Shown here one piece after another: positions 7,710 to 15,114 of a stretch of 64,000 nt of DNA. How positions within the stretch are numbered: the stretch's first letter is position 1; every line of letters starts with the position of its first letter. This stretch comes from Haloarcula sebkhae (GTDB taxonomy: Archaea > Halobacteriota > Halobacteria > Halobacteriales > Haloarculaceae): contig NZ_BMPD01000001.1 in assembly GCF_014647415.1 (NCBI RefSeq), positions 124,001 to 188,000 on the forward strand. Direction: 5' to 3'. The notes below the pieces were generated by a model, which was not told the DNA's origin, did not search any database, and saw only the letters and a list, made by a program, of their open reading frames with translations. The position numbers and the translations under genes were made by a program.

Positions 7710-9554
7710 ATGTCGCTGGAGTGGCGCGGCGCGGCGGTTGCGCCGGACGACGAGATGCCGTCCCCGGAGTCGTGGGAGCCGGTATCGGTGCCCGGCCGGC
7801 CCGAACAGTTCGCCGGCGCCGAGGCCGTGGCCTACGAAACGACGTTCTCGGACCCGCGGGGCGAGAGCGACGCACACGCCCTGCTCGTACTGAATGGAAC
7901 CTACGCGCACACACGCGTGTGGTGCAACGGCGATCTGCTCACGAGCCACGACGCCTACTTCGAGCCGCTCCGGGTCCGACTCCCCGAGAGCGAGGAGTAC
8001 CGGATCGTCGTGGAGTGTCGTGCGCCGGAGGACCGCTTCGGCGGTCTACACGCGACCGATCAGCTGCCGCCGGAACGCTGCGTTCCGGGCATCTGGTGGG
8101 ACGCGACCCTCGAAACCCGACCCGACCCGTGTGTGAGCGAACTCTCGGTCCAGCCACAGCTATCGGAAGAAGACGTGACCGACGCGACGGTGGACGTGTC
8201 GGCGACCGTCCTGACCGAGGAGCCACTCGACGACCGGATTACACTCTCGCTTCGGCCGGAGGGTGACGTTCGCGGCGGCGGGATGATGGACCGGGCCCGC
8301 GTCTCGACTGACGAGGAGACGACGACGGTGACCTACACGATGGACGTGCGCGATCCGTCGCTGTGGTGGCCCCACGACCGCGGCGAGCAGTCCAGGTACG
8401 TCCTCAGGGCGAAGGTCGGCGACGACGAGCACTCGGTGACGACGGGACTCCGTACCGTTTCGTACGACGGTGGCCTGCGGGTCAACAGCGAAGACGTGCC
8501 GGTTCGCGGCGTGACGCTGCTGGACCCGACCGCGGAGGACGTCGAGCGGGCCGTCGACGCCAATGCAAATCTGGTTCGGGTACGGGCGCAGGGGACGCCG
8601 CCCGAAGTGGCCCGGGCCTGTGACGACCACGGCGTCCTGCTCTGGCAGGACCTCCCACTTTCGGGCCCCGGGTCGTTCGACACGGAGCGAGGGCAAGGTC
8701 TCGCAGCACGGCTCACTGCGACCTACGCACAGCATCCTAGTTTCACCGCGGTCGGCGTCCACGACGAGCCGGTGCCGTCGTACGCCAATGGGCTGGGATC
8801 GGGCTTTCTCGACCGACTTCGCTTTCGATGGCGTGCCTGGCGGGCTAGCTACGACGACGCGGATGCCGTATCGGTGGCGTCGGCCGTCGACTCCGTCCCG
8901 ACGTTCCCAGTCGTCGGCCCCCCCGGAATCAACCCCGATGCGGTCACGTTGTACCCGGGGTGGCGGTACGGCGACACGGCCGACCTCCCGTGGCTCTGTT
9001 CCCAGTTCGACGTTGGGGATGCCGTCGCCGGCTTTGGCGCCGGTTCGCTAGGAACGCCGGACCCGAGCGACAGTCCTGGGTTCGATAGCGCCTGCCACGA
9101 CCGCCACGTCGACGGTGGAGTCGAAGCATCGCAGACGTATCAGGCCGGCGTCGTCCGCGAGGTTGCCGAAACGCTCCGTCAACGCAACGCGCCGCTCATC
9201 GTCGTGGACAGCCTCCGAGATGTCGGTGACGCCGGCATGGGCCTGCTCGCCGAGGATGGTTCCGAGAAGGTGGTTTTCAGTGCTCTCGCCGACAGCTACG
9301 AGCCCACACAGGTGATGCTCTCGGATGCAACGCCCGGTGAGCGGGATATCGTTGTCCTCCACGACCGTCCAGAAAAAGCGGACCTCACCGTGGAATGGGA
9401 CTGCAACGGGGATCGCGAACAGGCCGAGCACACTGTCGGTCCGTTTGCCCGCGTCACCGTCGACACGCTCACCCTTTCAGCCGGTGACGATGTGACGCTT
9501 GCAGCCACCGACGGCCAGACTGTCGTCAAGAACGAGTATCGTATTAGCGAGTAA
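7710..9554 (+). CDS. Glycoside hydrolase family 2-like protein
   Basis: About 614 residues from the ATG at 7710 (MSLEWRGAAVAPDDE); an in-frame ATG at 7683 is possible but less likely. The N-terminal third resembles the GH2 sugar-binding jelly-roll (LLVLNGTYAHTRVWCNGDLL, a typical beta-galactosidase/beta-mannosidase element), followed by an Ig-like domain ending in DPSLWWPHDRGEQSRYVL and a TIM-barrel-like part (ANLVRVRAQGTPPEVARACD, LLWQDLPL). The usual catalytic Asn-Glu of GH2 is not clear: VGVHDEPVPSY stands in that region. No signal peptide is seen. The substrate is unknown, and it could be non-catalytic. Confidence 0.7.
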   Translation: MSLEWRGAAVAPDDEMPSPESWEPVSVPGRPEQFAGAEAVAYETTFSDPRGESDAHALLVLNGTYAHTRVWCNGDLLTSHDAYFEPLRVRLPESEEYRIVVECRAPEDRFGGLHATDQLPPERCVPGIWWDATLETRPDPCVSELSVQPQLSEEDVTDATVDVSATVLTEEPLDDRITLSLRPEGDVRGGGMMDRARVSTDEETTTVTYTMDVRDPSLWWPHDRGEQSRYVLRAKVGDDEHSVTTGLRTVSYDGGLRVNSEDVPVRGVTLLDPTAEDVERAVDANANLVRVRAQGTPPEVARACDDHGVLLWQDLPLSGPGSFDTERGQGLAARLTATYAQHPSFTAVGVHDEPVPSYANGLGSGFLDRLRFRWRAWRASYDDADAVSVASAVDSVPTFPVVGPPGINPDAVTLYPGWRYGDTADLPWLCSQFDVGDAVAGFGAGSLGTPDPSDSPGFDSACHDRHVDGGVEASQTYQAGVVREVAETLRQRNAPLIVVDSLRDVGDAGMGLLAEDGSEKVVFSALADSYEPTQVMLSDATPGERDIVVLHDRPEKADLTVEWDCNGDREQAEHTVGPFARVTVDTLTLSAGDDVTLAATDGQTVVKNEYRISE

Positions 9555-9820
9555 TACAGGTACGTGATATACCATGGAAACTCGATGCGATAGTGGCCGT
9601 CTCACCCCTGAAATATGGCGTGTGAGACGTTGACGCGGTATTCAATGCACCGGAATGTTTAAACAATATCCACCTCTATTTGTAGACACCAGAACGCTTC
9701 CGCGTTCAGGCAGTATCGCTTTCAGCCCAACATGAGAGGGAACCCTTGTTATTGGTGTCAGCCCCTCAGTAGTGGGCCGACTGTCTGTGCTGAAGCGGTG
9801 ATGGCATAGAGGATTCAACA
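9555..9820. other. Intergenic region with two inverted repeats
   Basis: I see no gene here. There is an 8 bp inverted repeat cgtctcac/gtgagacg (9598-9605 with 9622-9629) and a tight hairpin gaacgc-ttcc-gcgttc (9692-9707). The segment around 9655-9685 is locally AT-rich and may hold promoter elements of the following coiled-coil gene. Confidence 0.5.
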
Positions 9821-10711
9821 ATGGCAGACTCGATAGACGAATCAAAGAACGTTACAGTAACCGAAGAGGATCTCGAAAACAAATCGAAAGGCGAGCTCAT
9901 CAAACTCGCCGGCCAGCTCCGCGACCGACGAAACGAGCTGAACCAGATGGCGTCCGAGCGGGCCTCCGCTCGCGACGACCTGAACGCGAAGACTCGCGAG
10001 AAGGTCGACGAAGCGCAGGAACACCGCGAGAAGCGCGACGAGCTCAACGAGCAGGTCCAGGAACACAAAGACCAGCGTAACGAGCTCAATGCGGAAGCAA
10101 ACGAGCTGTTCGACAAGGTCGACAACCTGAAAAACGACCTCGAACTCGATGAGGGGACGTCGGTCGAACAACTCAAAGAAGAGATCGAAGATCTCGAGTT
10201 CAAGCAACAGACCGAAGTGCTCTCCTCGGAAGACGAGAAAGAGCTCATCGAGAAGATCGAGACCAAACGCGAGAAGCTCCAGGAGAAACAGGAGAAGCTC
10301 GATCAGGGCGGCGACCTCGAAGAGCTCAAAGAGGAAGCGGAAGAGGTCCGCTCGGAAGCCTCAAAGCACCACCAGAAGGTCACGGAACTGGCCGACGAGG
10401 CCCAGAAGCACCACAACGAGATGATCGAGGCCTACCGCGAGGCCGACGAGATCCGTGACGAGGCCGACGAGAAGCACGAGGAGTTCGTGGATGCCCAGGA
10501 AGCGGCCGACCAGCACCACGAGGACTTCGTCCGCGTCCAGAAGCGGCTCCGCGAGCTCGACAAGAAGGAAGAAGAGCAGGAGCGCTCCCAGCGCGAGGAG
10601 AAGCAGGAAGCCGCTCGCGAGGAAGCCGAGGAGATTTATCAGAAGTTCAAGGAAGGCGAAACCCTCGACACCGAGGACCTGATGAAGCTCCAGAAGGCCG
10701 GCAAGCTGTAA
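9821..10711 (+). CDS. Long coiled-coil protein (COG1340-like)
   Basis: A 296-residue, highly charged protein with almost continuous heptad repeats from about residue 15 to 275, rich in Glu, Lys, Arg and Gln, and without membrane segments, signal peptide or cysteines. It resembles the archaeal coiled-coil family COG1340, sometimes misannotated as a phosphoserine phosphatase. The last 25 residues (KFKEGETLDTEDLMKLQKAG) form a short conserved C-terminal module. Function is unknown; a structural or scaffolding role is inferred. It is followed 37 nt later by a LysE exporter. Confidence 0.8.
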   Translation: MADSIDESKNVTVTEEDLENKSKGELIKLAGQLRDRRNELNQMASERASARDDLNAKTREKVDEAQEHREKRDELNEQVQEHKDQRNELNAEANELFDKVDNLKNDLELDEGTSVEQLKEEIEDLEFKQQTEVLSSEDEKELIEKIETKREKLQEKQEKLDQGGDLEELKEEAEEVRSEASKHHQKVTELADEAQKHHNEMIEAYREADEIRDEADEKHEEFVDAQEAADQHHEDFVRVQKRLRELDKKEEEQERSQREEKQEAAREEAEEIYQKFKEGETLDTEDLMKLQKAGKL

Positions 10712-10748
10712 GTCTGCAGGATTTTCTCTCTGTTTTCACTGACAATAG

Positions 10749-11447
10749 ATGCATCACTCACTCGGCCTGCTCCAGCTCGGCTCACTCTCGCTCGTCCCGA
10801 CAGCTCTCGGTGGGGTCCTGTTCGGCCTCGCACTCGCCGCGCCGCCGGGCCCGATGAACGCCGTTATCGCCGAGGAGAGCGCACTGCGGGGCTGGCGGGC
10901 TGGCTTCTTTGCCGGCCTCGGCGCGATGACTGCCGACGCCTGTTTTCTCGTGCTCGCCGTGCTCGGTGCCGCCACAGTCATCACCGAGACGCCGGGCGTT
11001 CAACGCGTGATGGTCGGCGCCGGCGGGCTCCTGATGCTCTGGTTCGCGTACGGCGCAGTTCAGGAAGCCAATACGGTCGTGACCGAGGGGGACTCGTCAG
11101 TCACTGCCGGGGATAGCCGTGGCTTTCGCAAGGCCCTCGTCTTGGCGCTGACAAATCCCTATCAGGTCATCTTCTGGCTCACCGTCGGCATCGGCCTCCT
11201 CGAACCCGGTGTGGTTGACGTGTCGTCGTACGTGCCTGTGGTCGGGACTGACACGCTAACGATACAAACCGGTCATCCGGTGCTGTTAGGAGGGTTTTTC
11301 GGCGGGATCGGCCTCTGGATTACGGGATTTCCGGCGGCGATTGTCGCCGCGAGAACGCGTATCGAGCGGCTCGCGCCGCTAATCGCGTGGGTTAGCGCCG
11401 CTGTTCTCGCCGGGACTGGCGTTCTGTTCCTGCTGCGGGCGCTATGA
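10749..11447 (+). CDS. LysE family exporter
   Basis: A 232-residue membrane protein with about six hydrophobic segments. The LysE hallmark APPGPMNAVIAEE lies at residues about 31-43 in the first helix, and the second half carries ALTNPYQVIFWLTVGIGLL. The family exports amino acids or other small molecules by proton exchange. The extracellular loop around residues 158-175 (VDVSSYVPVVGTDTLTIQTG) is polar. Its last bases overlap the 3' end of the convergent HD gene by 6 nt. Confidence 0.85.
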   Translation: MHHSLGLLQLGSLSLVPTALGGVLFGLALAAPPGPMNAVIAEESALRGWRAGFFAGLGAMTADACFLVLAVLGAATVITETPGVQRVMVGAGGLLMLWFAYGAVQEANTVVTEGDSSVTAGDSRGFRKALVLALTNPYQVIFWLTVGIGLLEPGVVDVSSYVPVVGTDTLTIQTGHPVLLGGFFGGIGLWITGFPAAIVAARTRIERLAPLIAWVSAAVLAGTGVLFLLRAL

Positions 11448-12158
11448 GTCGCCCATCCCGGTCGCTACGTCGTCGAGGTCGTCTTTGACGGCCATGTCGG
11501 CGACTTCCATCGTTAGCCACTCCTGGAACCAGCGGGTCCGCTTGAGCCGCTGATGGACGATGGACTCGGCGGTGTCGCTCTGGACACGCTCGCGCGCGTC
11601 TTCGCCGCGCTCGATAACACGGTCGACCATCTCGGCCGCATCCATGTGCGTCCGGGATTCATAGCCCATACGCAGCAACATCAGGGCGGTCCCGTTCGCG
11701 CCGACCTTGTCTAGGATATCCGCTTCGATGAGACACTGCACTTCCAGGGGTAGATCGTCCAGCGGCCCCTGATACGAGTGGGCATCGACGGCGGCGCAGA
11801 CCTGCTCGATAAATGATTCGGGGTAGTCACCGTGTGCCCGCAGATACTCGCGTGCGATCCGCGCGCCGGCTTCCGCGTGGAGATCCTGTTCGGCTTCCAG
11901 TTTCGCGATGTCGTGAAACAAGGCTGCCACGCGAGTCACGTCCACGTTCGCCCCTTCCTTGTGGGCGATTTTTGTCGCGATGTCGACGACGTTGAGGATG
12001 TGGTTGAAGCGATACTCAGCGGAGTGCCACGGGTACCAGCGCATGCGACCGCCTTCTTCTTCGTTTTCGACGCTCGCCGCGAGGTAGTCGTGGACGAACT
12101 CCTTCATTTCCTCGAACGCGTCGGCTGAGACAGGTGACTCCCTAATCTCGACGCCCAC
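11442..12158 (-). CDS. HD domain phosphohydrolase
   Basis: A 238-residue HD-superfamily protein. The metal ligands are HILNVVDIATKIA (first His), ALFHDIAKLE (the HD pair), HAEAGARIA, AVDAHSYQG and a final Asp in EADILDKVG. This pattern fits metal-dependent phosphohydrolases acting on nucleotides. The C-terminal 60 residues are helical and probably cover the active site. No upstream partner gene is seen. The specific substrate cannot be deduced. Confidence 0.85.
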   Translation of the reverse strand: MGVEIRESPVSADAFEEMKEFVHDYLAASVENEEEGGRMRWYPWHSAEYRFNHILNVVDIATKIAHKEGANVDVTRVAALFHDIAKLEAEQDLHAEAGARIAREYLRAHGDYPESFIEQVCAAVDAHSYQGPLDDLPLEVQCLIEADILDKVGANGTALMLLRMGYESRTHMDAAEMVDRVIERGEDARERVQSDTAESIVHQRLKRTRWFQEWLTMEVADMAVKDDLDDVATGMGDS

Positions 12159-12414
12159 AGCACCACCTCCGGAGACGGATTTCGATATTCATCTTACACA
12201 TATAGACGTACGTTCGACTCTTTAGCGTTACGACAGGGAGAACGGCTGCCACACCCGGCGTTTCTGGATACAAACAGCGTCGCAAAACCGGTCTTCGGAG
12301 CCAGTGTCCGAGCGGCGGACAGCCGCCATCACTGTCCCCGATTCCATGTCAGGCGAGGTCTCTGTCGGGCGACAGCCGCAGCTGGTTCTCAGCGGCTGGG
12401 AACATTAGTCCGGC

Positions 12415-12420
12415 TTTTTA
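12415..12420 (+). promoter_or_regulatory. TATA-like element for small membrane protein
   Basis: A ttttta element lies about 27 nt before the ATG at 12445. The rest of 12159-12444 holds no recognisable gene. Confidence 0.4.
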
Positions 12421-12444
12421 CAGCTAATAGATAAATCGGTACAT

Positions 12445-12642
12445 ATGCCTCTCCAGCCACTCCACACGCCCGTCGGCGATGTGTCGATCGTGACCCACGC
12501 GGCGAACGAACATGCGATGACTGACGTCCTCGTTGGCGTCGGTATTGCCCTGTGTCTGTTCGGACTGTACTACAAGCTGATACTGGTCCCAGCGAACAGG
12601 CAGGAATCGTCACAGCGCAGGGGAGGGCAGTCGCCGCCGTAA
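12445..12642 (+). CDS. Small single-span membrane protein, 65 aa
   Basis: A 65-codon frame whose centre (VLVGVGIALCLFGLYYKLI, residues about 28-46) is a convincing membrane helix, followed by a basic Arg/Gln-rich tail. A TATA-like element 27 nt upstream supports the ATG at 12445; a second in-frame ATG at codon 25 would give a 41-residue protein consisting of little more than the helix. It ends directly against the stop codon of the convergent GNAT gene. Function is unknown. Confidence 0.5.
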   Translation: MPLQPLHTPVGDVSIVTHAANEHAMTDVLVGVGIALCLFGLYYKLILVPANRQESSQRRGGQSPP

Positions 12643-13371
12643 TTATAGGTAGGCGGCGTCCCAGCGCATCGGCTTGCGAACGTTCCCGCAGTTGTCACAT
12701 TCGATGCGACCCATCGAGTCCATCGCGTTCGCCAGTGTCTCACAGTTACTGCAGAAGTACCCGTAGCGGTCGCTGCCCCCTTCTGTGACGTGGACCACGT
12801 GGAACGGCGCCATCGACCCGGACTCGTGGTTGTTGTGATCGACGTAGACTGTCCGGCCGTCGTCGGTTATCCGTTCGCGGCCAAGTTCGTCGGCGTCGGT
12901 GTAGAGGTTCTCGACATAGGTCCGTCCGGCGATGTCGACTTCACCCGTGCCGGCGCGCTCGAAACCGCGGTCCTCGTAGAAGCTGTTCCCTTCGACGTTG
13001 TCGGCCAACACGCGCCCTTGGAGTGTCTCAGCACCCCGGTCATGGAGTTCCCCGTGGGTCTCGTCGAACAACGCTGACCCGATCCCTTCGCCGCGGTATG
13101 CCGGGTCGACGTGCAGCCAGAGAATCGTCCCGATACTATCTCCTGATAGAACACTCTCGGAGAGGCCGACCACCTGCCCATCCTGCTCGCCGACGAGAAT
13201 CAACCGATTACTCTCATCGTCGAGCACTTCCTCGATGCGCTCTTCGTCGTACCACTCCTCGATCGCGCTCGTAATCGCCTTCGGTCCCAGCGAATACGAC
13301 GCCTCCAACGAGCGACGCGCCACGTCACGGATAGCCGGCCGGTCCGACGACACTGCCTCTCTGATTTTCAT
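12643..13371 (-). CDS. GNAT N-acetyltransferase with C-terminal zinc ribbon
   Basis: A 242-residue two-domain protein. Residues 1-150 are a GNAT fold; the acetyl-CoA loop is DPAYRGEGIGSALFDETHGE, followed by DNVEGNSFYEDRGFERAG. Residues about 165-242 contain a haloarchaeal add-on (DUF5816-like) with a cysteine pair YFCSNCE and another ECDNCGN, forming a zinc ribbon. The substrate is not known; the fused ribbon may bind a protein or nucleic-acid target. It starts at ATG 13371, and nothing upstream is on the same strand until the tRNA. Confidence 0.85.
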   Translation of the reverse strand: MKIREAVSSDRPAIRDVARRSLEASYSLGPKAITSAIEEWYDEERIEEVLDDESNRLILVGEQDGQVVGLSESVLSGDSIGTILWLHVDPAYRGEGIGSALFDETHGELHDRGAETLQGRVLADNVEGNSFYEDRGFERAGTGEVDIAGRTYVENLYTDADELGRERITDDGRTVYVDHNNHESGSMAPFHVVHVTEGGSDRYGYFCSNCETLANAMDSMGRIECDNCGNVRKPMRWDAAYL

Positions 13372-13554
13372 ATGCCACTAGTTGGCACGGAACATCATAA
13401 ATCTACAGTTCGATGTCAGAATTTGGGACACTCGTTAGGCTATTCATACAGGGACACTGCGAATTGTGGCCTCAGCCGGCTTGTGACTGACTCCTGTCCA
13501 CTCGCTGTCGCGTCGTACCGGAATGCGGGCGCTGTTCGACTTCAGGTCGTGTAC

Positions 13555-13580
13555 AGTCCGAGCGGAGTCGAACCGCCGTC
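13555..13580 (-). repeat. Degenerate copy of tRNA-Gln 3' part (outer)
   Basis: This stretch resembles the T-arm and acceptor end of the tRNA-Gln at 13751, with several changes. It lies about 98-100 bp before the next copy at 13653. The stretch after it shares ctccact, ttcgaatc and ctgc blocks with the same part of the next unit. Confidence 0.6.
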
Positions 13581-13652
13581 ACTTCGCTCCACTCGTGACG
13601 TGCTTCGAATCAGCTGCACATTTGTCGCTCTTGAAGTTATTTGCGACAAAAG

Positions 13653-13680
13653 TAGTCCCGGGCGGATTCGAACCGCGGTC
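13653..13680 (-). repeat. Near-identical copy of tRNA-Gln 3' part (inner)
   Basis: 27 of 28 bases match 13751-13778, the 3' T-arm, acceptor strand and discriminator of the tRNA-Gln gene; the offset is exactly 98 bp. The rest of this unit does not fold as a tRNA, so it is a fragment. 13372-13750 contains no credible protein gene. Confidence 0.75.
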
Positions 13681-13750
13681 GTTCCACGTTGCTCCACTCC
13701 CTGTTTCGAATCCACCTGCCGCTATTCGTCTTCACACTGTTCGGGCAGAA

Positions 13751-13823
13751 TAGTCCCGGGCGGATTCGAACCGCCGTCAAGGGCTCCAAAGGCCCTTATG
13801 ATTGGCCACTACACCACGGGACT
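13751..13823 (-). tRNA. tRNA-Gln (anticodon TTG)
   Basis: Read on the minus strand, 73 nt fold as a complete tRNA: acceptor AGTCCCG/CGGGACT with discriminator A, D-loop with GTGTAGTGGCCAATC, anticodon stem AGGGC/GCCCT closing the 7-base loop CTTTGGA, and T-arm GGCGG-TTCGAAT-CCGCC. Loop position 34-36 is TTG, which reads CAA and is a glutamine tRNA. No intron is present and CCA is not encoded. It lies between partial copies of itself on both sides. Confidence 0.93.
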
Positions 13824-13856
13824 GCACTCACTTTGTTCGCTTGACCCGTGAGAGTC

Positions 13857-13896
13857 GCAATTCCTTCGGAATTGCTCACCACCACGGGACTGCACT
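13857..13896. repeat. Hairpin and duplicated tRNA-Gln 5' end
   Basis: A perfect hairpin gcaattcc-ttc-ggaattgc spans 13857-13875. Just beyond it, 13880-13896 repeats 17 nt (caccacgggactgcact) identical to 13812-13828, which covers the tRNA-Gln 5' end and its immediate upstream bases. On the minus strand this puts a partial tRNA start upstream of the real one. Confidence 0.7.
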
Positions 13897-13950
13897 TACT
13901 GTATTCGGAATAATCGACGGAACGCACTTGAACGCTTCGAGAGCGGGCGG

Positions 13951-14385
13951 TCAGTCGCTGGTGACTTCGGCCTCGACTTCGAGCAGGCCACAGACATCGC
14001 CCTCGGGGTCGAAACAGTCCGGACACTGCGGTTCGCGGTCGATGATCGTATCGAGGCGATCAGCGACCGTTTCGTCGATGACACCCTCCAGTTGTTTTGC
14101 CTCGGCCCGGAACTCCTCGACCTCGAGCACTTCGATGAGGAACCGCTCGATAATGCAGTAGTTCTGGAGCGCCTCGCGAGCCTGTGCGATCCCGTCGTCG
14201 GTGAGGTCGACGCCCTTGTACTTCTCGTGGTTCAGCAGCCCTCGGTTTTCGAGTTTGCCAATCATCTCGTTGGCGCTAGCCGGGCTGACATCGAGCATAT
14301 CGGCCACGTCGCCGGTGGATGCCGGACCGTCTTCTTGCTGTTGCGTGAGATAGATTGCTTTCAGATATTGGGCCTGCGTGTTCAT
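13951..14385 (-). CDS. DtxR/MntR-family metal-dependent repressor
   Basis: A 144-residue DtxR-family regulator, the iron- or manganese-sensing class. The winged HTH is residues 1-65 (MLDVSPASANEMIGKLENRG is the recognition region), followed by a dimerisation/metal domain containing NYCIIERFLIEVLEVEEF and a Cys/His-poor end with CPDCFDPEGDVCGLLE. The gene overlaps the upstream ferritin-like gene by 4 nt (ATGA), so the two are translationally coupled. I infer control of iron or manganese uptake and storage. Which metal is sensed is not clear. Confidence 0.88.
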   Translation of the reverse strand: MNTQAQYLKAIYLTQQQEDGPASTGDVADMLDVSPASANEMIGKLENRGLLNHEKYKGVDLTDDGIAQAREALQNYCIIERFLIEVLEVEEFRAEAKQLEGVIDETVADRLDTIIDREPQCPDCFDPEGDVCGLLEVEAEVTSD

Positions 14386-14903
14386 TGGTAGTCCTCCATC
14401 AGGTCGGTCACGTCTTCGACACCCTCCGCCTCGTCCTCGCGGATATCCGACAGCACGGCCAGCAGCCGCTCGCGGTCGATGGTAAATGTCACGTCCGACG
14501 CCTCGATCGCGTCGATGAGGTCGTCATAGAACTTGTACGCCGTCTCCTCGTTACAGAGCTGGTCGTACAGCACGCCGTCGAAGTCCTCGTCGGCTTCGTA
14601 CTGGGCCTCGACCAGCATCTCGATCTCCTCGAAGGGGACGGTGTCCGCTTCGAGGTCGTCAATGAGCGCCTCCAGTTGCCGGCGGTGCTCGGCGGACTCG
14701 GTCTCGGCGTGTTCGAGGAGATCGAGTACAGCCTGTTCATGTTTTTCACCCGTTTCCTCGGCGTGCTTGGCCGACCGTGCCTCGACGACCTCTTCCAAGA
14801 CGATACCGATCTGTAGCAGCCGGGCGAGCTGATGGTCGGACGCCACCGGCTGTGTGAGACTCACGGCAACACCCCCAATCGGCGCTGTGCTGCAGTCATA
14901 CAC
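14382..14903 (-). CDS. Ferritin-like domain protein
   Basis: A 173-residue helical protein with ferritin-like Glu/His positions: EEVVEARSAKHAEETGEKHE, HAETESAEHRRQLEALIDD, and DQLCNEETAYKFYDDLIDAI. It resembles the haloarchaeal rubrerythrin-like proteins found beside SirR/IdeR-type regulators. The start may be the GTG at about 14864 (VSLTQPVASDHQLARLLQIG) rather than ATG 14903, because the first 13 residues look unconserved. A 4 nt overlap with the DtxR gene makes one unit. A role in iron storage or oxidant protection is inferred. Confidence 0.75.
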   Translation of the reverse strand: MYDCSTAPIGGVAVSLTQPVASDHQLARLLQIGIVLEEVVEARSAKHAEETGEKHEQAVLDLLEHAETESAEHRRQLEALIDDLEADTVPFEEIEMLVEAQYEADEDFDGVLYDQLCNEETAYKFYDDLIDAIEASDVTFTIDRERLLAVLSDIREDEAEGVEDVTDLMEDYQ

Positions 14904-15114
14904 GTAGTTCGGGGAGGGCTGGACTTAAGCGGTTCCCTGTCGTCGGGCCCATTCCCTGTCGGTCCCGTGGCTGCGTCGCCCCGAAGGCTCCCCCCAATGT
15001 GATTCAACGGAGAGGCTGAAACTCTCGGCCGCTGTCGCGACCGCCCGACTCGAGTTGTGGGCCGGTGACCACCCGAAACTACCAGAGGCTGGGACTCGAT
15101 AGCACACACGACCG

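Noticed and set aside
13555-13778. CRISPR-like repeat array
   Set aside because: Only three units with a period near 98 bp; the repeated part is a tRNA 3' end and no cas gene is present.
13372-13851. Open frames across the tRNA-Gln area
   Set aside because: They translate the T-arm repeats (GGFEPP-type peptides) and cross the tRNA gene; no protein is credible.
13372-13950. Integrated element at the tRNA-Gln gene
   Set aside because: Although partial tRNA copies are present, the few hundred bases contain no integrase or other mobile gene, so only att-like remnants are reported.
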